Origin: Desulfosporosinus sp. Tol-M
GTDB lineage: Bacteria; Bacillota; Desulfitobacteriia; Desulfitobacteriales; Desulfitobacteriaceae
Assembly (NCBI GenBank): GCA_000770645.1
Contig: JQID01000026.1
Location: 1 to 41,731, forward strand
DNA: 41,731 nt
Direction of reading: 5' to 3'
A program made the translations under genes and the position numbers. Each line of letters starts with the position of its first letter. Positions within the stretch are counted from its first letter, which is position 1. The notes beneath the pieces were generated by a model, which saw nothing but the letters and a program-made list of their open reading frames with translations, was not told the origin of the DNA and ran no database searches. Shown in pieces: positions 17,222 to 25,745 of this stretch.

Positions 17222-17296
17222 TTACCCACAGGAGGGTGTGGATAATGTGGATAAGTGTTAAAAACACGCTTTTTTTGGCATTATAGTTGTGGGTAA
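17222..17296. promoter_or_regulatory. Cluster of four DnaA-box-like sites
   Basis: TTACCCACA at 17222-17230; two perfect TTATCCACA boxes on the minus strand directly abutting at 17237-17245 and 17246-17254; and TTACCCACA on the minus strand at 17288-17296. The two centre boxes match the DnaA consensus exactly and the outer two differ at one position. The cluster sits between the zinc-ribbon gene terminator and the hpf promoter. Confidence 0.6.
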
Positions 17297-17323
17297 CCTT
17301 GTTGAAAAGGTGTTCTCACTTAT

Positions 17324-17363
17324 AAAAAAAGCATTAGTTGACTATTAGAAAGTCAACCAATGC
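17324..17363 (-). terminator. Intrinsic terminator of the zinc-ribbon gene
   Basis: On the minus strand, GCATTGGTTGACT pairs with AGTCAACTAATGC (one G-T) around 7 nt, followed by seven T residues. It lies 38 bp past the stop at 17401. Confidence 0.88.
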
Positions 17364-17400
17364 TTGTCGTGTTAAATAATTAAATTCAGAGTACTTGAAT

Positions 17401-17703
17401 TTAATATTGTTCGCGAACTGGACGATGGCGCTGGTAGCACTCACGGCAATATACCGGGCGATCAGAATTTGGTTGGAAAGGAACCTGTGTTTCCACTCCG
17501 CAGTCCGCGCAAATTACATTAAACATTTCGCGTGTTCTTCCCTCTTGGGAATTACGGTTTGCTTTGCGTATGTTGCGGCATTCGCGGCAACGTTGGGGTT
17601 CGTTCTCGAATCCCTTTTCAGCATAGAATTCTTGCTCTCCAACAGTGAAAATAAAAGTAGCTCCGCAGTCTTTACATACCAGATCTTTGTCTTCAAAGGC
17701 CAT
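17401..17703 (-). CDS. Small zinc-ribbon protein
   Basis: 100 residues with two CxxC-type zinc modules: CKDCG at about 11-15 paired with CREC near 39, and CADCG at about 66 paired with CREC near 88. The spacing CxxC-(~24)-CxxC and CxxC-(~17)-CxxC marks two zinc ribbons. Similar small proteins occur widely in Firmicutes without an established function; nucleic-acid or ribosome binding is plausible but unproven. ATG follows AAGGGGAA. Monocistronic, ending in a strong terminator, and placed between comFC and hpf. Confidence 0.75.
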   Translation of the reverse strand: MAFEDKDLVCKDCGATFIFTVGEQEFYAEKGFENEPQRCRECRNIRKANRNSQEGRTREMFNVICADCGVETQVPFQPNSDRPVYCRECYQRHRPVREQY

Positions 17704-17758
17704 GAAATATATTCCCCTTACGTAAAAAAATGTAATAGGCTCTGCCCATCCGTTTATA

Positions 17759-18508
17759 TTATAACGCTAAATAGCCAAAGGCACAAGTCTTTTTTTCAAT
17801 TCCCGCCGCTAAACACAAACCATAAATCGTTTTAACTCCGCTTCCGCTTAGAGCTCCTGCTACAGCATCAAGCGTTGCTCCTGTTGTCGTTACATCATCC
17901 ACAATCCATACACTTCGTCCTGTAAGAGACCTCGGCTCCCGCACCGCAAACGCATCTTTCAGGTTATGCAGGCGGTCATGACGCGTAAGCTTGATTTGAG
18001 ATGGTGTCGGTTTGATCCTTTCAACCCCCTCGATAATCGGTAATCCCAATTCCCAGTGTATGACCGATGCCAATACCTCGGCTTGATTAAAGCCCCGTTC
18101 TGCCAAACGGGATGCATGCATTGGCACAGCCACTACACCGTCAACAGCGGGAAGTTGGCTGATCGCCCAATTGGCAAAGGGGCGTGCGATTTCCATTAAC
18201 CGCCGAGGTTGCGCTTCGAATTTAACCTTTTGGATAAATTCCCTTAATCCGCCGGAATAATGCCCCCAGGCTGTAACCAGATCAAGGTGTTTCGGACCCT
18301 TCCCAGCTTCGCAATCCAGGCAGCTTGCTTTCTCTTTAAGAATTAACTTCCCACACCTCCTACAGCGCCCCAGCTCCGGATGAAGATAGCCTGTTGTACA
18401 AGCTGGGCAGACTAAATCGCCCACTCCGCCACAAAATGCACATGTTTGAACTTCTTCATACCATAAAGCTCGGGTAATCTTAACCGCTTCCTTCCAAAAC
18501 TCCTGCAA
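17759..18508 (-). CDS. comFC: ComFC-like phosphoribosyltransferase-fold competence protein
   Basis: 249 residues. An N-terminal double zinc ribbon (CAFCGG...CPAC, then CRRCG...CLDC) precedes a type I phosphoribosyltransferase domain whose PRPP loop is VWIVDDVTTTGATLDA. GAVxVPMHASRLAERGFNQAE-like sequence before it is typical of ComFC/GntX proteins. ComFC acts with ComFA in DNA uptake, bringing single-stranded DNA into the cytoplasm; biochemical details are incomplete. TTG start after AAAGGGG. comFA lies 1.8 kb upstream on the same strand, separated by two Fic genes. Confidence 0.85.
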   Translation of the reverse strand: MQEFWKEAVKITRALWYEEVQTCAFCGGVGDLVCPACTTGYLHPELGRCRRCGKLILKEKASCLDCEAGKGPKHLDLVTAWGHYSGGLREFIQKVKFEAQPRRLMEIARPFANWAISQLPAVDGVVAVPMHASRLAERGFNQAEVLASVIHWELGLPIIEGVERIKPTPSQIKLTRHDRLHNLKDAFAVREPRSLTGRSVWIVDDVTTTGATLDAVAGALSGSGVKTIYGLCLAAGIEKKTCAFGYLAL

Positions 18509-18526
18509 GGCTTCTACCCCTTTCTC

Positions 18527-18566
18527 GATGCTCGAGGTTCGTTATTCGAGGTTCGAATATTTGGGG
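18527..18566. repeat. Degenerate TTCGAGGTTCGA-type intergenic repeat
   Basis: Runs of CTCGAGGTTCG and ATTCGAGGTTCGAATATTTGG directly upstream of comFC. The same word family recurs at 24258-24330 and 24419-24515. Confidence 0.5.
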
Positions 18567-18606
18567 TTGTTCTGACCCGACATTGTTAATGATTACTGTT
18601 TTTTAT

Positions 18607-19216
18607 TTATGTGTCCTTACGCAGTATACCTAAATACTCTTCATAAGCAAACACCCGGCTTCTGCGGATATTTTCGGTTTGTCTTAGTATTCCCGATTCA
18701 ACAAGCTTGTTAACAGCATTTGACACAGCATTAAAGGAAAGTTCTAATGCCACACTGGCTTTTTTAATGTCAATAATCGGGCTGCCTTCAAGATAATTGA
18801 ATACTTTCATTACAGTTTTTGCAGCTTTGCCGGTGTTTTTTACCACTTCGACATTTCTATCATGCAGCTTGATAATCCTTTCGATTGTATTAATTGCATC
18901 TTGAGCCGATTCATAGGTTGCTAAAAGAAAGAATTTTATCCATTGCTCAAAATCACCTTTCACCCTGACTTCTGTCAATCGGTCATAATACTCAATTCTA
19001 TTTCTCTTTAAAAAATAAGATATATATAAAGTCTCGTGACTCAATAGTTTTTTCTCAATCAGATAGAGTGCAATTAGAAGCCTGCCTATTCTGCCGTTAC
19101 CATCCAAAAATGGATGGATGGTTTCGAACTGATAGTGAATCAAAGCGATTGTAATTAATGGATCTAGTTCATCCTCGCTGTTTATGAATGGAATTACGCC
19201 TTTAGAATAGAATGGT
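18607..19216 (-). pseudogene. N-terminally deleted Fic family protein
   Basis: The reading frame contains the Fic catalytic motif HPFLDGNGRIGR and the C-terminal helices and winged-helix-like region of a roughly 370-residue Fic protein, ending RVFAYEEYLGILRKDT. The frame continues upstream of the first usable start (TTG 19143) through FINSEDELDPLITIAL, which is genuine Fic sequence, but hits a TAA just beyond 19216. No ATG or ribosome binding site is present and the N-terminal ~190 residues with the inhibitory helix and nucleotide flap are missing. I judge it a remnant; a short unregulated Fic started at TTG 19143 cannot be excluded. 19217-19331 shows no further Fic sequence. Confidence 0.7.
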
Positions 19217-19331
19217 TATTTCATTTTGTAAATTATTTTGAAATAAAACGGTGGTATTTCATCCAATATATTTGCAAATACATCATGTGGTATTTTGACA
19301 TTAAGAATATACAATAAACCTTAAATCATTT

Positions 19332-20087
19332 TTAGGACTGATACATTTCCGGACCGGATTGTTCGATATTCGGAAAGAAATATGAGACCATTGCTTCGTA
19401 TTGATCCTGTGCCGATAGGCAAGTATCCATGAGATATCCTTTTTCAGTTTTGTATTCCTTAAGGCCGCGATAATAGAACAGTTTATGAGTATGGTCAATG
19501 ATAAAAGGTAAAATATCGTTTTTTAGGCACTCTTTAAACATGATGATACGGCCCACCCGCCCATTACCATCTTGAAAAGGATGTATACTTTCAAATCTGT
19601 AATGGAAATCCACGATATTATCTATTGTAATATCTATTTTTTGATGATAATCAGTAAGTAGTTTTTGAATTTCACTGATGACTTTTGTAGGTGCCGTTGT
19701 CTTCATGTCTCCGACGACGTTCGGTTTGGTCTTGTAGTCGCCGACACGGAACCATTCTTTGCGTTCATCGGATGTGTTCCGTTTCAGGAGCCGGTGAAAT
19801 TCCTTAATCATTTCCTCCGTCAGTTCCTCATCCGCATGAACAAGCATATAGTCAAAACAGGAAAAGTGGTTTACAGTTTCAATGATATCATCAACATTTG
19901 CCGCTTCATCTTGTTCCATATTGACAGTATTTGTTTCGTAAATGTACCGGGTCTGATCTTCAGAAAGGCGGCTACCTTCAATACGATTAGAATTATATGC
20001 AAGTTTGATCTGTGTCTGATGGTACAGACCGCCTTTGAGTTTCATTTCCTTTTCTTCCAGCAATCGTACCAATAAACGTTGCTTCAT
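19332..20087 (-). CDS. Fic family protein with inhibitory helix
   Basis: 251 residues. The core motif HPFQDGNGRVGR (HxFx[D/E]GNGRxxR) is intact, so AMP or other NMP transfer to a protein hydroxyl is possible. The N-terminal SNRIEG near residue 34 fits the (S/T)xxxE(G/N) inhibitory motif, whose Glu blocks productive ATP binding, making this a self-inhibited Fic of the N-terminal-helix class. Strong ribosome binding site GAAAGGAG before ATG 20087. It lies next to a second, truncated Fic and between the competence genes. The target protein is unknown. The composition differs from comFA/comFC, consistent with insertion. Confidence 0.85.
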   Translation of the reverse strand: MKQRLLVRLLEEKEMKLKGGLYHQTQIKLAYNSNRIEGSRLSEDQTRYIYETNTVNMEQDEAANVDDIIETVNHFSCFDYMLVHADEELTEEMIKEFHRLLKRNTSDERKEWFRVGDYKTKPNVVGDMKTTAPTKVISEIQKLLTDYHQKIDITIDNIVDFHYRFESIHPFQDGNGRVGRIIMFKECLKNDILPFIIDHTHKLFYYRGLKEYKTEKGYLMDTCLSAQDQYEAMVSYFFPNIEQSGPEMYQS

Positions 20088-20305
20088 GAGCGTAACTCCT
20101 TTCTATATAAACCCATATTTATTATACCATATTTTTACTCCTCTTCATCGCCTTATTGGTGTCATCACCCGCAAAAAGAAGATTTCTTAGTTCACCTGCT
20201 ACCTGAAAGGCGTTTTTACCATCAATATTCTTTTGAATTGAAGTTACCAGGATCCATAGAAATTATTAGAAATATGCTGGTCTCAGCCCAGCAACGCCAA
20301 TCGAA

Positions 20306-22021
20306 TCACGAATCTCGAATATCGATAAGCCCTAGCTCAAGAGCGCGCTTATTTTGCTCCTCGATCCACTGAACGGCGGTTCTCATGGCTTTTGTCCTCC
20401 GCTGAGACACAAAAACGACCCTTCCCCCGGGATTTTCTCTGGTTCGACCTACCCTTCCAGCCATTTGTACTAAAGCACGCTCATCGAAAACAGAATGATC
20501 TGCTCCCAGAACCACCACTTGTATCCGGGGCAGCGTGATACCGCGTTCCAGGATAGTCGTACTCACAAAGAGATCAAACTCACCCTGACGCAATCGCTTG
20601 ATTTTAGAGGGACGATCCGGATCTGCACTGTAGCTGCCGTCAACACGCCAACCAGGAAAATACCTCCTGAAGCATTTGATCCACGGATCAATCCAGGATA
20701 TCTTGGGGACGAATACTAACACCGGTCCCTGTACCCTTAATGAATTGATTTGAGAAGCCCATCCGCCTGTACACCCGTTTGGTTCCAGAGAGTGACGGGA
20801 TTGTGCCCAAATTGGTACCGGCAAAGAGGTGTGATGGTGCCGCGCCGGAAGCCTGATAAGCCGCATCATGCCTTGCCTAACCGCCTTTAAGCTTTCAGAT
20901 GAAGGGGTTGCAGTTAAGTAGAGTATTTTACCACCTTGGCGCAGAGCGTGGTTCAATCCCCACTCCAAAGCGCGGCTCCCCTGATAAGGAAAGGCATCCA
21001 TCTCATCCATGAAGATCACATCAAAAGCACGCCAAAATCTTAATACCTGGTGCGTGGTCGCCAGGACCATTCTTCCGCCTTGAAATTTGATCGAAGATGT
21101 TCCGGTTAACACTTGAAACGGATAATTTGGAAAGTCCCGCTGAAGCCTTGGTGTAACGTCATTAATGACATCTTGACGTGGTGCGGCAAAAAGCACGGAT
21201 TTTCCCTGCTTCAGTGTCCAAGCGGCAGACGGGAAACTTACCTCAGTCTTTCCTGCGCCACATGCAGCCCAGAGAAGTGCAGTTTCTACACGAGGGTCTT
21301 TGATAAATTGAAGCACTTGTTCGCTGGCTATACGTTGGGCCTCCGATAAAACCCAGTGCGGCTGAAAGATTACCTCGGAAGGACCGCCCGAGAGAGATCG
21401 TTCATCTCGATATAATACATCCAGAGAAGTGCTTGAGCCAATACTCTCGCAACTTCGACAGGTTGCAGCCATTTCGTACTGACCGGGCCACTCTTCCACA
21501 TTCCTTTCCCCACACCGTTGACACTGCCAACTATTGCCTACTTTCCTCACCGCAGGAACCCACTTCGCCCTTCCCTGTTCCACGTTGAAATGGGCAAATT
21601 TTTTTATGTCATCCTCTTTAATCTTAAGTTCGCGGGCGAGACCCCGAAGATCCCCCATGGATAATTGCCTTCCCAGGGTCAGTTGATTAAATGCTTTCCC
21701 AGCCTCGTTATCTTGCTCCTCCGGTGAAACTTGACCAATCGTTAGAGCTGGGCCGTATTCCTTCCAGGTTAAGTCCGACGCATTCCAGCCAAACCCTTTA
21801 AGTATCTTAATGATTTCTAATTTACTATCCTTCCGAATGGATCCTTTGTGCCAGAAAGTAAAGGGGTCCCGCCGACGCAGCTGCTCTTGAACTGCCTGAA
21901 TAGTCGCACAGGAGAGAGGTGCACAAAGATAGCTGACCACACTTGAATCCTGAGCGTCCCTCTCCCGAAATGGAGAAAAACCGACTCTGCCGTCTTTATT
22001 TAAGGTCAGAAAAAAGTGCAT
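20306..22021 (-). CDS. comFA: ComFA-like DNA translocase/helicase
   Basis: 571 residues from ATG 22021, after AAGGAGAGAGGG; the longer frame to 22279 runs antiphase through the preceding gene and is not needed. A zinc finger (CQRCGERN...CRSC, near residues 165-195) is followed by helicase motifs: Walker A AACGAGKTEV, DEMD box IFMDEMDAF, motif III LTATPS and motif VI QMAGRVGR. ComFA supplies ATP-driven force for uptake of transforming single-stranded DNA at the membrane. Its start overlaps the O-antigen-ligase-like gene by 26 bp. Confidence 0.88.
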   Translation of the reverse strand: MHFFLTLNKDGRVGFSPFRERDAQDSSVVSYLCAPLSCATIQAVQEQLRRRDPFTFWHKGSIRKDSKLEIIKILKGFGWNASDLTWKEYGPALTIGQVSPEEQDNEAGKAFNQLTLGRQLSMGDLRGLARELKIKEDDIKKFAHFNVEQGRAKWVPAVRKVGNSWQCQRCGERNVEEWPGQYEMAATCRSCESIGSSTSLDVLYRDERSLSGGPSEVIFQPHWVLSEAQRIASEQVLQFIKDPRVETALLWAACGAGKTEVSFPSAAWTLKQGKSVLFAAPRQDVINDVTPRLQRDFPNYPFQVLTGTSSIKFQGGRMVLATTHQVLRFWRAFDVIFMDEMDAFPYQGSRALEWGLNHALRQGGKILYLTATPSSESLKAVRQGMMRLIRLPARHHHTSLPVPIWAQSRHSLEPNGCTGGWASQINSLRVQGPVLVFVPKISWIDPWIKCFRRYFPGWRVDGSYSADPDRPSKIKRLRQGEFDLFVSTTILERGITLPRIQVVVLGADHSVFDERALVQMAGRVGRTRENPGGRVVFVSQRRTKAMRTAVQWIEEQNKRALELGLIDIRDS

Positions 22022-23804
22022 AAGTAACCCTCTCTCCTTGTTGCCTTTGCCGAGCATACTCAGCCAGGAGTTTAATATGTTGAGACGGTAGGAAATCCTG
22101 GTAACCCCGCCAAAGCAGCCGGTCTGTCGGGGTGAGTATGGCCACTCTATCCTCAATTTTTTGCGGTACACATTCGACCCAGCGATAGAGCCTGGCCGCC
22201 TCTTTTGGCTGCAACCGACGCTGCACCTCCGCAGTATCCCAAACAATTGACTGAGCCCATTCATACGCTTCCAGATCAAGTGGCTGCCAATAAATCACTT
22301 CTTCAACAGCCTGAAGTCCCGTATCCACGTTTCCTTCACATAACAGAAGCTCCGCCTGCTCCCGCCGCGTACCTACTTGAGTCTGATCCCAATTCAAACT
22401 CCTATCCCAAAGCGCCTTACTTTTAGCCGGGTCCTGTTCACGCCATTGAACGGCCTGGATATTCCAACTCTGTTCTTTCTCTAAGAGGTTAGGGTTTAGG
22501 AGTGCGCTCCCACTAAACAGGCACAGGATTAGACTTAGAACAAGCATTCCCTTGCTGCTCAGCATAGCCGTTAATTTGTGCCTTGATAAGGAAGGGCAAA
22601 TGCGTTCTTCTCTTTTTTGAATGCTCCCCAATAGCAGCCAAAATAAAAATCCCAAAGCAGCAAAGGAGAAATCGGCATCCACCAAACTATGTAGTCCTAA
22701 AAAAGCCAAGGCTCCCCCTACTCGAACCTGAGTTTTTGTTGCTTCGAATTCCACCCTTGATTTGAGTAGTACACGATTCTTTTCCCAATACTTCCAGATC
22801 TGAGCAAAACTATAACTAATCCAAATCCCCACACTCAAGACGCCTGGAACCCCTTGGTTTAATAAGATATGAATAAAGCTGGAATGAGGGTCTGCCGTCC
22901 AATACGGAAAGCGTTGAACTGTGGGAAACGCCATCCACCCTCCGGCTTGGGGAAGGCCCCCTGCATTCCAAGCCAAGCTTATTCCGTCTTTAAAATAAAC
23001 TAACCGTTCCTGCCAACTCGAAGATGAGAAACCACCAGATGTTAGATTATCCCATACCGGTCTACAATAAAGTAACATCAGGACCGCGCTCATAAGTGCC
23101 GGTATTATTACCCACAGTGCTCTGAGACTTCTCGCCTGAAATCTTTGTCGCAACTCATAGAATAGAGGGATACCTAACATAATCTGCCGGCCAATGAGCA
23201 CTGCCATAAACAGTCCCACTCCTGCACGTGAACCCGTGCCTAATAAAGAAATTCCCAGGATGATCAGTACCGGTTTACTATGAGGATTAAGTAAAAGCAC
23301 TGCTCCTAAAAAAGCCGCTGTGGCATTAGGGTAGCCAAATACAGAACTTAACCTTCCGGCCACTTTGCTCACATAAGGCAGCCAGCCTATCAAAGCTACA
23401 ACAATAGCAAGCCGCTCCAGATATTGTCCTAAGTGTTGTTTTTCAGTTTCATTGGAAGAAATCCGTACCCCTAACCGATAGGTCAACCAGAAAATTCCCC
23501 AGCGCAAAGCTTCCAGCATTCCGTCCTTAACTTTGATGGGATGAAGAATCCCTAAAATAGAAAAAAGGAGCATTCCCCAAAGTAAGAAGTCCGTTAAACC
23601 AAAGGAGGAAGCCGTTTCGGTAACGAAATTGATCTGTCTGGATACGTAAGATACCAGTACATAGACAGCTAAAGCGAATCCGAAAATAAGCAATTCATTG
23701 GGGAAATATAGCCCATCAATAACACTCAAAGCAAGAAAAAGAGCCAGGGGGCGTGCTGTGTTGCTCCTAGCTCTGCTGACTTTTTGTAAAGTTGAACCAA
23801 TCAC
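21996..23804 (-). CDS. O-antigen ligase/polymerase-like membrane protein with TPR tail
   Basis: 602 residues from GTG 23804, sharing GTGA with the fabZ stop. About ten hydrophobic segments cover residues 20-440. The large loop between late segments contains GRQIMLG... and [20 protein letters not shown], the conserved Wzy_C/O-antigen-ligase region. Residues about 465-600 are soluble and resemble TPR repeats ([26 protein letters not shown]). Such proteins transfer or polymerise undecaprenyl-linked glycans, or glycosylate surface proteins; the acceptor cannot be told. In a coupled run with fabZ and comFA. Confidence 0.8.
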   Translation of the reverse strand: MIGSTLQKVSRARSNTARPLALFLALSVIDGLYFPNELLIFGFALAVYVLVSYVSRQINFVTETASSFGLTDFLLWGMLLFSILGILHPIKVKDGMLEALRWGIFWLTYRLGVRISSNETEKQHLGQYLERLAIVVALIGWLPYVSKVAGRLSSVFGYPNATAAFLGAVLLLNPHSKPVLIILGISLLGTGSRAGVGLFMAVLIGRQIMLGIPLFYELRQRFQARSLRALWVIIPALMSAVLMLLYCRPVWDNLTSGGFSSSSWQERLVYFKDGISLAWNAGGLPQAGGWMAFPTVQRFPYWTADPHSSFIHILLNQGVPGVLSVGIWISYSFAQIWKYWEKNRVLLKSRVEFEATKTQVRVGGALAFLGLHSLVDADFSFAALGFLFWLLLGSIQKREERICPSLSRHKLTAMLSSKGMLVLSLILCLFSGSALLNPNLLEKEQSWNIQAVQWREQDPAKSKALWDRSLNWDQTQVGTRREQAELLLCEGNVDTGLQAVEEVIYWQPLDLEAYEWAQSIVWDTAEVQRRLQPKEAARLYRWVECVPQKIEDRVAILTPTDRLLWRGYQDFLPSQHIKLLAEYARQRQQGERVTYALFSDLK

Positions 23805-24238
23805 TGGGCTGGGTTCTTCTGTAGAAAGAATTTAAGGGTGCCTTCAGCAACCAATTCTTCCCCAACATACGCCTTGCCCTGGGCGACTCCAAACGTTTTC
23901 CGGGATTTGATAAGCTCTACTTCCAAACGCAACTGATCTCCGGGAATCACTTGCCCCCTGAACTTGACGTTATCTAAGCCTGCAAACAACGCCAAATAGC
24001 CCACATAGGCCGGCAATTTAAGGATAACCACGGCTCCAACCTGGGCAAGTGCTTCCATAATCAATACTCCCGGCATAATGGGGTGACCTGGAAAATGGCC
24101 CTGAAAGAACGGTTCATTGCCGGAGACGTTCTTAATGCCGACAGCCCTTTTTCCTTCTTCTAATTCTATGATACGATCTACCATAAGAAAGGGATAACGA
24201 TGAGGAATAATTTCCTGGATCTCCCGGCTCTGTAACAC
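23801..24238 (-). CDS. fabZ: 3-hydroxyacyl-ACP dehydratase FabZ
   Basis: 145 residues from GTG 24238, preceded by AAAGGAGGAG; the frame reaches 24265 but the earlier start lacks a ribosome binding site. Active-site His is in the hallmark [10 protein letters not shown]...[15 protein letters not shown], with the catalytic Glu in IMEALAQVG. Dehydrates 3-hydroxyacyl-ACP in type II fatty acid synthesis in the cytoplasm. First gene of fabZ-ligase-comFA; other fab genes are not in the window. Confidence 0.95.
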   Translation of the reverse strand: MLQSREIQEIIPHRYPFLMVDRIIELEEGKRAVGIKNVSGNEPFFQGHFPGHPIMPGVLIMEALAQVGAVVILKLPAYVGYLALFAGLDNVKFRGQVIPGDQLRLEVELIKSRKTFGVAQGKAYVGEELVAEGTLKFFLQKNPAQ

Positions 24239-24257
24239 TGAAACTCCTCCTTTAATT

Positions 24258-24515
24258 CGATGCACGAGGCACGTGGCAAGATGCTTGATGTTTGAAAATC
24301 AAATATCGCGTTTCCCGCCTCACCCTTCGCTATTGCAGATATGAACCAATTTGTCTTATGATATATTAAAGTCTTTTATGTCATATTCAGTATTATTCTT
24401 CTAACTACCAGTATACCTTGTATTCGAGGTGCGATGTTCGATGTTCGAAAACCAAATATCGTGTTTCTCGCCTCGCACTTCGCGCCTCGCGCCCCGCACT
24501 TCCAGTATACCTAAG
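24258..24515. repeat. Degenerate CGAGGCGCGA/TTCGATG intergenic repeats
   Basis: Two related blocks fill the gap between fabZ and the divergent glycosyltransferase. 24258-24330 (GATGTTTGAAAATCAAATATCGCGTTTC...) and 24419-24515 (GATGTTCGAAAACCAAATATCGTGTTTC...) share an approximately 35-nt core and are flanked by short CGAGG-, CTCGC- and TTCGA-type words. No coding potential. Promoters for both divergent genes should be here, but no clear consensus is visible. Confidence 0.6.
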
Positions 24516-24538
24516 TTAGAGGCTGAAAGGAAGATGAC

Positions 24539-25651
24539 TTGTCTGTGAAACCCTATAAAATTTTACATATTATAGGTGGGGGAGAAATTGGTGGGGCTGA
24601 GCAGCATGTGTTGACTTTGCTGAATGGAATAGATCGGACCCGTTTCACCCCACATCTTGTTTGCCTAACCCACGGACCTTTCGCCGCCCTTGCCCGCGAA
24701 ACCAATATCCCCACTAAAACTCTCCCCATGCACTTTCCTCTTGACCTTTCTCCCCTCCCCGGCATCATTCGCTGGGCCCGGCAAAAAGGGATAGATCTTG
24801 TTCACACCCACGGTTCGCGGGCTAACCTCCTGGGTCGTCTGGGCGCAAGATGGTTGGGTATCCCCAACCTGACTACTGTCCATAGCTCTCTGGCCTACGA
24901 TTATCTTTCCCCTTGGTCTGCCCGTATGGCTTTAGGAATTGACCGCCTGACCCTTCCCTTAACCTCCAGGATTATTACAGTCTCCAAATATTTAGCAAGA
25001 GAAGTTGCTTTGAGAGGTGGTCGAAATCTTGAAACCATATATAACGGCCAAGCCCCCATTTCTTTTGATGATCCGACTTCTTCTCGACACCAGTTCCGCA
25101 TACAATGGGGAATCCCTGCAGATGCTCTCGTTCTCGGATCGATAGGTCGCCTCCATCCCACAAAGGGGCAGACTTATTTGATTAAGGCGGCAACTCAACT
25201 GCGCTTAGAATTCCCAACTCTTCACCTTTTGCTCATCGGTGATGGACCCCTTCGTCAAGACCTGGAATTCGAGCTTAAGCAGAGTACTATCCCCCATACT
25301 TTAACAGGCTACCTTCCCCAGGCCTATAAGGCACTTCCAGCCATGGATCTTTTCGTCTTACCTTCAGTTAGTGAAGGTATGGGGTTAGTCCTTCTGGAAG
25401 CAATGCAAGCTGGGGTCCCGATTGTTGCCAGTGCTGTTGGCGGAATTCCGGAAGTCATCCGCGCCGGGAAAGACGGGCTGCTTGTTCCCCCTGGCGATGT
25501 GGCAGAGTTAAGTGATGCCTGTTCCAGGATTCTCGACAATCCTGATTTGGCAAAGTCCCTTGTTTTTTCTGGCCTTAACCGCTGGCCTAAGTTTTCCATA
25601 GGTAATATGGTTAGCGAAACAGAACAAGCATACGCCCGCACACTAAAATAA
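24539..25651 (+). CDS. Family 4 glycosyltransferase
   Basis: 370 residues with GT-B fold. The N-terminal loop GGGEIGGAEQHVLTLL is the acceptor-side glycine-rich motif. The C-terminal domain has IGRLHPTKGQTYLIKA, LLIGDGPLRQDLE and the EX7E donor-sugar motif EGMGLVLLEAMQAGVP. Retaining transfer from a nucleotide sugar to a glycan or lipid acceptor, facing the cytoplasm. Start TTG 24539 follows AAAGGAAG; GTG 24545 is an alternative. It is the only plus-strand gene in this part and diverges from fabZ, close to the O-antigen-ligase-like gene, which suggests a shared surface glycan. Confidence 0.88.
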   Translation: MSVKPYKILHIIGGGEIGGAEQHVLTLLNGIDRTRFTPHLVCLTHGPFAALARETNIPTKTLPMHFPLDLSPLPGIIRWARQKGIDLVHTHGSRANLLGRLGARWLGIPNLTTVHSSLAYDYLSPWSARMALGIDRLTLPLTSRIITVSKYLAREVALRGGRNLETIYNGQAPISFDDPTSSRHQFRIQWGIPADALVLGSIGRLHPTKGQTYLIKAATQLRLEFPTLHLLLIGDGPLRQDLEFELKQSTIPHTLTGYLPQAYKALPAMDLFVLPSVSEGMGLVLLEAMQAGVPIVASAVGGIPEVIRAGKDGLLVPPGDVAELSDACSRILDNPDLAKSLVFSGLNRWPKFSIGNMVSETEQAYARTLK

Positions 25652-25745
25652 GATTACCCCCGTCTGCTGAAGAACAGACCACCTGAAGAAAGTAAAAAGA
25701 AAGCATGGCAGGTGCCAAGCTCTATACAGATCAATGTATTCGTTG

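Noticed and set aside
17040..17330. raiA-type structured RNA upstream of hpf
   Set aside because: Position is right for that RNA class, but I could not identify its conserved pairing by eye; a covariance-model search of 17040-17330 would decide.
22022..22279. Longer N-terminus for ComFA
   Set aside because: The extra 86 codons run out of phase through the O-antigen-ligase-like gene and a good ribosome binding site precedes ATG 22021.
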